From assembly GCA_964609385.1 (NCBI GenBank), contig CAZSSM010000142.1, forward strand, positions 1 to 11,652: DNA of 11,652 nucleotides, in the 5' to 3' direction. A program made the position numbers and the translations under genes. Each line of letters opens with the position of its first letter. Position 1 is the first letter of the stretch. Origin of the DNA: CAZSSM01 sp964609385 (GTDB taxonomy: Bacteria; Planctomycetota; Planctomycetia; Isosphaerales; Isosphaeraceae). This document shows, one piece after another, positions 7,468 to 11,652 of this stretch. Under the pieces are notes generated by a model. That model saw only the letters and a program-made list of their open reading frames with translations. It ran no database searches and was not told the DNA's origin.

Positions 7468-8871
7468 GCGGTTACGGACCGGACGTCGGGGGGTGCCCCT
7501 CGACATCTACGAATCCTGTTCGACGTCGGGGCGGTCGGCGACGTCACCGATGGGCAATTGCTCGAGCGGTTCACCAATCGCACCGGCTCGGCGTCCGAAC
7601 TAGCCTTCGCCGCGCTGGTCGAGCGGCATGGGCCGCTGGTCCTCGGGACCTGTCGCGCCGTGCTCGGGAGGTCCCCCGAGGCCGACGACGCCTTCCAGGC
7701 CACCTTCCTAACCCTTGTCCACAAGGCCGACGCGCTCTGGATCCATGACTCGCTGGGGCCTTGGCTCTACCGGGTCGCGCACCGGATCGCCCTCCGAACC
7801 CGGCGCCGATCAGTTCGTCGCCTTCAGCACGAACGTCGAGCCGCCGAGGCACGGGCCGACCAGACCGAACCGGCCCCCGACACGCCCATGGCCCTCGAGC
7901 ACCAGGCGATCCTCGACGAGGAGGTCGCCCGGCTCCCCGAATCGCAGCGCGCTGTCGTCGTCCTCTGCGATCTCCAAGGGCGCACCCACGAGCAGGCGGC
8001 ACGCCATCTCCGATGCCCGGTCGGCACCGTCAAGAGCCGACAGACCCGTGCGCGGCGGACGCTCCGCGCGCGGCTGGAGCGGCGAGGGATCGGAGCGCCG
8101 AGCGTCGTCCCGCTGACCCCCGCGATGATCGAGGCGGTCCGTGTCACCGTCCCGTCATCGCTGATCCAGTCCACGATCGGTCACGCGACCCGAGTCATCG
8201 CCGACCGTGTGCTCGCTGGGACGGTCCCAGCGCTCATCGGGCGGCTCGCCGGAGGAGGCCTCTACATGCTCACCACCCACAAAATCCAGACGTTCCTGTT
8301 CTTAACTCTTGGCGCCGTCGTCACCTGGAACGGGGGCCTCGGCCTCGGATCGACCGACCCGGACGACGAGGACGCTCCCAAAGACGGGGCGATTGCCGTC
8401 GTCGTTCCCGATGAGCCGTCCCAGGAAAAACCCCCGGCTCCCGAGGACGAGACCGCAACCGACCGTTCCCAGACCTATCGGGTTACGTCTCAGCGAGTGG
8501 CCGCCGGGTTGTACCGCGAGCGCGGCGTTGTGGTGCCCCCGAAGGAAGTGGTGATCTATTCGATGATCGAAGGAACAACGACCCTCCTAACAATCCTGCC
8601 CGAAGGATCCACGGTCACCAAGGGCGATCTCCTCGGCGAACTGGACACATCAGACCTGAAGTCCCAGCTGATCGAACAACAGCTCGTCACCAATGAAGCC
8701 GAATCATCACTTCAACAAAGACAGCTTGAGCAAGAAATTTCCGAACGGAGAATATCGGAATATATTAATTGTTTTATGTATCTAAGCGACTGCAATACGA
8801 GGGTCGGCTCCAGATCGCCGAGGCCGAACTCCGACTGGCGCAGAGGAACCTGGAACGCCTATCGGCCCTGA
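7465..8871 (+). CDS. ECF sigma-70 factor with membrane segment and first half of an HlyD-like adaptor (frame broken at 3' end)
   Basis: Numbered from the TTG at 7465. Sigma region 2 spans about 48-118, with EADDAFQATFLTL (72-84) and the GPWLYRVAHRIALRTRRR helix. Region 4 spans about 154-206, with LPESQRAVVVLCDLQGRTHEQAA and the recognition helix VGTVKSRQTRARRTLRARL. Residues 273-295 (IQTFLFLTLGAVVTWNGG) are one hydrophobic segment, followed by an acidic Pro-rich linker. A biotinyl-lipoyl-like half (VVIYSMIEGTTTLLTILPEG to GELDTSDL, about 362-397) and the start of a coiled coil (QQRQLEQEISERRISEY) come next. From about residue 436 the frame becomes Arg/Ser-rich nonsense ending RGTWNAYRP, while the coiled coil continues in the -1 frame. 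ECF factors with C-terminal membrane and extracytoplasmic extensions are known in planctomycetes. The HlyD extension implies an envelope-linked regulator, by inference. Confidence 0.82.
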   Translation: MAVTDRTSGGAPRHLRILFDVGAVGDVTDGQLLERFTNRTGSASELAFAALVERHGPLVLGTCRAVLGRSPEADDAFQATFLTLVHKADALWIHDSLGPWLYRVAHRIALRTRRRSVRRLQHERRAAEARADQTEPAPDTPMALEHQAILDEEVARLPESQRAVVVLCDLQGRTHEQAARHLRCPVGTVKSRQTRARRTLRARLERRGIGAPSVVPLTPAMIEAVRVTVPSSLIQSTIGHATRVIADRVLAGTVPALIGRLAGGGLYMLTTHKIQTFLFLTLGAVVTWNGGLGLGSTDPDDEDAPKDGAIAVVVPDEPSQEKPPAPEDETATDRSQTYRVTSQRVAAGLYRERGVVVPPKEVVIYSMIEGTTTLLTILPEGSTVTKGDLLGELDTSDLKSQLIEQQLVTNEAESSLQQRQLEQEISERRISEYINCFMYLSDCNTRVGSRSPRPNSDWRRGTWNAYRP

Positions 8872-9833
8872 ACCAGGAACGCGCCGCGATCGATCGGGCG
8901 GAAGTCGATGTGCTCAAGGCCGAGGTGGCCTTCCGCAACGCCCGTAAGGCCTTAGAGATCCTCGTGGAGGAGACCAGACCCCGCAAACTCAAAGGACTCG
9001 AGGCGTCAGTCCAAACAGCTCGAATGGGCGTGGAAACGGCCGAGTTGAATTTGGAGCGTTCGCGCACATTGGAGAAGCAGATCAGAGCCCAGATCGCCCT
9101 AAGCAAAATCATCGCTCCTCGCGATGGGATCCTCATTTACAATCGCGATGGAGGCTTCTTCGACCAGGAAACACGGATCGGCCCGGGAACAATCGTCCGC
9201 GAGGGCCAGCCACTCTTCACGCTTTATCCCCAAGCCGACGACACGGAACCGCTGGTCCGCACCCTCATCCAACCCAACCTCCTGAACGCCATCTCGCCGC
9301 ATGTCGGGGATTCGGTCCGGGTCCGGATCGAATTCGATACAGGGAGCGACGATCTGATCGGTGTCATTGAGAAGATCTCTCTCGTTCCCCAGCCCGATCG
9401 GAACGGCCTCATTGCAGAGCCTCGGAATGGCGATCGAACGGGACACTACTATCCGGTGCTCGTCCGAATCAAAAAGGATGACCGTCGAATCCTCCCAGGA
9501 ATGTCGGTCAGCGTCGAGTACTACAAAGATTTCTACACTGTGCCGCTCGATGCTCTCTACTTATTCAGACAAACTGAGCTCTATCGAAAATCCTTTTTAA
9601 AAACAACACAAATTGGTGAACTTATTGACTACGTCGCTGTTAAAACGAAGGACAACGCATTCGTGGTCCGGCAAATCAGAGGCCGGACCGGATACTCCGA
9701 GTCCGGGCTCGTCTTCGGGATCCTCAATGGCCTCGATCCCGACGAGGTCGTCAGCCTCGACCCCAACGCAGAGCTTGGGCCGAATGCGCTCAAGGGGATC
9801 AATTTTGGTGACCCATACTTCCAAAATCGCTAG
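8769..9833 (+). CDS. Second half of the HlyD-like membrane-fusion module (continuation of the sigma fusion)
   Basis: This frame opens straight after a TAA (8766-8768) and has no ribosome-binding site at its TTG, so it is not an independent gene start. It carries a long coiled coil (KRLQYEGRLQIAEAELRLAQ through about residue 108). The second lipoyl half follows (SKIIAPRDGILIYNRDGG, VREGQPLFTLYP, about 111-152). A beta-barrel segment (VGDSVRVRIEFD, ILPGMSVSVEY) and a C-terminal domain ending GLDPDEVVSLDPNAELGPNALKG complete it. This order is the standard HlyD/RND membrane-fusion-protein plan, and its missing N-terminal lipoyl half and first helix are exactly what ends the preceding frame. HlyD proteins bridge an inner-membrane transporter and the outer envelope, but no transporter gene is next to it. 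An AT-rich stretch (9588-9655) encodes about 25 residues that may be a lineage-specific insertion. Confidence 0.85.
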   Translation: MFYVSKRLQYEGRLQIAEAELRLAQRNLERLSALNQERAAIDRAEVDVLKAEVAFRNARKALEILVEETRPRKLKGLEASVQTARMGVETAELNLERSRTLEKQIRAQIALSKIIAPRDGILIYNRDGGFFDQETRIGPGTIVREGQPLFTLYPQADDTEPLVRTLIQPNLLNAISPHVGDSVRVRIEFDTGSDDLIGVIEKISLVPQPDRNGLIAEPRNGDRTGHYYPVLVRIKKDDRRILPGMSVSVEYYKDFYTVPLDALYLFRQTELYRKSFLKTTQIGELIDYVAVKTKDNAFVVRQIRGRTGYSESGLVFGILNGLDPDEVVSLDPNAELGPNALKGINFGDPYFQNR

Positions 9834-10066
9834 ATCTTCGCCGCAGTTGAAATTGAGCCTCCACTAGTTCGAAGCCAGTAGGTTCACATATCGGCGGAAA
9901 GCCCGACTTCTCGGTCGAACGAACCGTGCACCTTCTGGCTGGTCTGGCAAGCTGTCTCACCGGTCGGTTGATCCTGATGGCTCGGAGACGACCGCTTGAA
10001 AAGATGACACTCAACTCAAGCTACTGGTCGAATTGAATATCAGATTTACAGAGCTTAGCGACCGCG
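9834..10066. other. First part of a 595-base spacer, no clear gene
   Basis: From the end of the HlyD frame to the first strong inverted repeat I see no confident gene. One plus frame between stops (9857-10036) encodes a 59-residue stretch with GC-rich third positions in its middle (VERTVHLLAGLASCLTG), but its only starts are internal. No RNA gene or promoter stands out. Confidence 0.35.
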
Positions 10067-10147
10067 AAAGCCCTTGAGCCGAAATGATCGTCGAGCATTG
10101 AGGGCTTTTGCAGCATAGCCTTATCATCTCAATTGAGTATCGGTTTA
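10031..10147 (+). repeat. Imperfect direct repeat, two copies 100 bases apart
   Basis: AATTGAATATCAGATTTA (10031-10048) recurs as AATTGAGTATCGGTTTA (10131-10147), with three or four differences. The second copy overlaps the 10-base palindrome CTCAATTGAG (10128-10137). It could be a repeated protein-binding site or chance similarity in AT-rich sequence. Confidence 0.3.
10067..10108 (+). other. Stem-loop AAAGCCCT/AGGGCTTT, possible terminator
   Basis: AAAGCCCT (10067-10074) and AGGGCTTT (10101-10108) are exact complements. Wobble pairs could extend the stem on both sides, around a 26-base loop. The right arm ends in a T-run (CTTTTG), so it could act as a weak terminator for the sigma/HlyD transcript, although it is 230 bases past the stop codon. 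Confidence 0.4.
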
Positions 10148-10153
10148 TCGTTG

Positions 10154-10218
10154 CGATAGAATCAATTTTGGTGAAACATTCAGAACTGAAACGTTGAAAT
10201 CCATGGTGGATTCTATCG
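10154..10218 (+). repeat. Perfect 10-base inverted repeat
   Basis: CGATAGAATC (10154-10163) and GATTCTATCG (10209-10218) are exact complements 45 bases apart. Ten perfect bases in moderate-GC sequence is more than expected by chance at one site. It could be a stem in a structured RNA or a pair of binding half-sites. It is too short to be a mobile element with terminal repeats unless it is a remnant. Confidence 0.45.
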
Positions 10219-10223
10219 ACTCC

Positions 10224-10251
10224 CTTGTGTCAGTGAGTATTCTCACACAAG
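10224..10251 (+). other. Bulged hairpin CTTGTG..TGAG..CTCACACAAG
   Basis: CTTGTG (10224-10229) pairs with CACAAG (10246-10251). Inside it TGAG (10234-10237) pairs with CTCA (10242-10245) around a TATT loop, leaving a 4-base bulge. ATTTTC follows. This gives ten base pairs in a compact hairpin, fitting a leader structure or weak terminator upstream of the PEP-CTERM gene. Confidence 0.45.
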
Positions 10252-10274
10252 AGATTTTCAAAAAACCGAAACCA

Positions 10275-10298
10275 ATGCCTTGGTCTCAAGCAAGGCAT
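10275..10298 (+). other. Perfect 8-base hairpin ATGCCTTG/CAAGGCAT
   Basis: ATGCCTTG (10275-10282) and CAAGGCAT (10291-10298) pair exactly around an 8-base loop. It is the third hairpin in a row over 145 bases, and lies about 130 bases before the PEP-CTERM start, so it may be part of that gene's 5' leader. Confidence 0.45.
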
Positions 10299-10428
10299 CC
10301 TGGTAGGTTCTGAGCGGCCTGATGGGTTCCCATGGAATCCTCCAGACAACGCACGTCTTGAACCGGGGTTGTTGTTTTTCTTCCACACCCCGTCCGTTTC
10401 GTTCTTTCAACTTTCGGAGCATCTCCCA

Positions 10429-11046
10429 ATGATTCGCCCCCTGAGCTTGTTCGCCGCCTCGGCGCTGACGATCGTCCTCTGCATCCCGGCCTCGGCCGTC
10501 GTCGTCTTTGACGAATCGACCATGGGCGACCTGTCCACCGACCCGTTGGCGCCGACCGCCCTGGACTTCTCGGTCGGCTTCAACGAGATCATCGGATCGG
10601 TCTCCACTCCGGACGACACCCGCGACATCATCACCTTCACTATCGACGACGGCTTCCAGTTGGTGGGTCTGTTCCAGCTGCAGTACGAGGACCTGGACAT
10701 TGGAGGCCCGGGCAACACCGGCTTCCACGCCATCAACCTCGGTGACACCACCTTCGTCCCCTCCGGCACCACAGCCGGTAGCTTCCTGGGCGGCGCCCAC
10801 ATCGTCGAGGTCCCGAGCACCACGAACTTACTGGAGACGCTGGCCGCTGCGCCTCAGGCCGGGACCGGCTTCACCGCCCCGCTGGGCCCGGGCACCTACA
10901 CCTATCTGATCCAGCAGACCGGCCCGGAACTGACCGGCTACACGATGTCGTTCGAGGTCGCACCGATCCCCGAGCCCACCAGTCTCGTCCTGGTCGGACT
11001 GGGCGCCGCCGGCCTGCTCGTCTCGGCTCGTCGCTTCACTCGCTGA
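10429..11046 (+). CDS. PEP-CTERM anchored exported protein
   Basis: A 205-residue protein with a signal peptide (MIRPLSLFAASALTIVLCIP, cleavage likely after ASA at 21-23). The body is acidic and beta-rich (DDTRDIITFTIDDGFQLVG, FQLQYEDLDIGG), with no recognised domain. The C-terminus is a classic sorting signal: PEP (181-183), a hydrophobic helix (TSLVLVGLGAAGLLV) and the basic tail SARRFTR. PEP-CTERM proteins are normally handled by an exosortase and displayed or secreted with exopolysaccharide. No exosortase is in this window, so it must be encoded elsewhere if functional. The ATG at 10429 has CGGAG 9 bases upstream. The frame is open back to 10369, but that would put about 20 Phe-rich residues ahead of the signal peptide. 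The gene stands alone between a structured leader and a terminator. Confidence 0.88.
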   Translation: MIRPLSLFAASALTIVLCIPASAVVVFDESTMGDLSTDPLAPTALDFSVGFNEIIGSVSTPDDTRDIITFTIDDGFQLVGLFQLQYEDLDIGGPGNTGFHAINLGDTTFVPSGTTAGSFLGGAHIVEVPSTTNLLETLAAAPQAGTGFTAPLGPGTYTYLIQQTGPELTGYTMSFEVAPIPEPTSLVLVGLGAAGLLVSARRFTR

Positions 11047-11092
11047 TCCGAAGCGAACACAGGGAGTAGCGACCTTTTATCTCTGAAATGCT

Positions 11093-11132
11093 GCGGTGAT
11101 CGAATCCGATCACCGCCGACACAATATATTTT
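11093..11132 (+). terminator. Intrinsic terminator after the PEP-CTERM gene
   Basis: GCGGTGATCG (11093-11102) and CGATCACCGC (11107-11116) form a perfect 10-base GC-rich stem with the tetraloop AATC. It is followed within about 13 bases by the AT-rich ATATATTTTAAT. It lies 46 bases after the stop codon. The T-run is not immediately adjacent, which keeps this below certainty. Confidence 0.65.
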
Positions 11133-11175
11133 AATAAACTAATACGATCTCGATAGAGCAATGTTTTTCGCATGA

Positions 11176-11652
11176 TCAGATATCTGAAAAGCGATCGAAT
11201 TCCTCTGGGATCGGCCCCAAGGTCTCTTTGAGTTTGGCCAACTGGGTCTGGAGGGCCTCGGTCGCGTCATCATCCAGTTCTCCATCATACTTCCAGAGAA
11301 CGTGTCCTTTCTCATTGAGGATGAGAGTATAAATGATTTGATCGTCGTTGATCCCCAACGTCTTCATGAACGTCTGCTTATCGATGTAGAGGGTGATGGT
11401 CCGGGCACGGATCGTTTTGTCGCGGATCCCGGAGCGCATACCGTTATCAATATAGATCCGACCGATTAATCCAGGGTTCTCGATGACGGGCAGTTCGTAG
11501 ATGGCAATACGGGCGTCGCCGTCAATGATCGGCTCGGCGACGGCGATCCAACGGTCGATCATCGGCTGGTGCCACTGCTCGAACCCGAGGATGGCGATCC
11601 GGTACGTGCCGGCCAAATCTTGGGGCACGGTCAGCTTGCGCTGATTGAGATC
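11176..11652 (-). CDS. Cysteine-free thioredoxin-fold (ATP10-like) protein, N-terminus outside window
   Basis: The minus frame is open from the window edge (DLNQRKLTVPQDLAG) to a TGA (complement of 11176-11178), about 158 residues. A GTG at 11626-11628 exists, but the similarity-bearing sequence continues upstream of it, so the real start lies beyond the window. Visible parts are strand YRIAILGFEQWHQPMIDRW where a thioredoxin active site would sit, then YELPVIENPGLIGRIYIDNG and ARTITLYIDKQTFMKTLGI. The last strand is IIYTLILNEKGHVLWKYDG, with an acidic tail. The layout resembles ATP10/redoxin-like proteins. There is no cysteine at all in the visible part, so a CXXC redox function is excluded and a chaperone- or assembly-like role is more likely (inference). 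The assignment rests on pattern memory of the family. Confidence 0.65.
   Translation of the reverse strand, partial: DLNQRKLTVPQDLAGTYRIAILGFEQWHQPMIDRWIAVAEPIIDGDARIAIYELPVIENPGLIGRIYIDNGMRSGIRDKTIRARTITLYIDKQTFMKTLGINDDQIIYTLILNEKGHVLWKYDGELDDDATEALQTQLAKLKETLGPIPEEFDRFSDI

Noticed and set aside
9799..10014. Minus-strand open frame across the end of the HlyD gene
   Set aside because: It overlaps the conserved HlyD C-terminus, has no ribosome-binding site seen and an Arg-rich shadow composition.
10154..10218. Miniature mobile element bounded by 10-base inverted repeats
   Set aside because: Only 65 bases long with no flanking target duplication seen; a structured RNA or binding site is the simpler reading.
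10258..10800. Minus-strand open frame opposite the PEP-CTERM gene
   Set aside because: Composition is Gly/Arg/Glu-rich shadow-like, and the plus strand has a clear signal peptide and sorting signal.

Overview
The window looks like a piece of a GC-rich planctomycete chromosome (Planctomycetota, plausibly an Isosphaeraceae-type organism; the lineage is an inference). The signs are a DUF1559 prepilin-like protein with an H-X9-DG C-terminus, a MauE/DoxX-type redox membrane protein, an ECF sigma factor whose C-terminal extension crosses the membrane, a large secreted YVTN-propeller/cytochrome protein, and a PEP-CTERM protein. No rRNA, tRNA, CRISPR array, insertion sequence or replication origin was seen.

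Layout. Bases 1-78 hold the 3' tail of a gene cut by the window edge. Bases 161-2788 form a tight co-directional cassette: a two-anchor hypothetical protein (apparently frameshifted near 290), a DUF1559 pilin-like protein, and a MauE-thioredoxin fusion. The gene ends overlap. A convergent membrane protein lies on the minus strand (2978-3607). A 393-base divergent leader with inverted repeats precedes the largest gene (4001-7288), which encodes an exported 1095-residue beta-propeller/di-haem cytochrome/IPT-like/lipocalin-like protein. Next comes a sigma-70 ECF domain joined through one membrane segment to an HlyD-type membrane-fusion-protein module. Its reading frame is broken at about 8770-8780, so it appears as two overlapping frames (7465-8871 and 8769-9833). 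A 595-base spacer (9834-10428) carries at least four inverted repeats. It is followed by a PEP-CTERM surface protein (10429-11046) with a strong terminator hairpin. A cysteine-free thioredoxin-fold (ATP10-like) protein runs off the right edge on the minus strand.

How the genes may work together. Nearly every product is predicted to act at or beyond the cytoplasmic membrane. The first cassette pairs an exported pilin-like protein with a membrane protein carrying CGC and CGDC cysteine motifs, which suggests envelope redox or disulfide chemistry. The sigma/HlyD fusion would join transcription control and an envelope adaptor in one polypeptide. I see no evidence that the whole window is one pathway. 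The two frameshifts may be genuine decay or sequencing errors, and this cannot be decided from the sequence alone.
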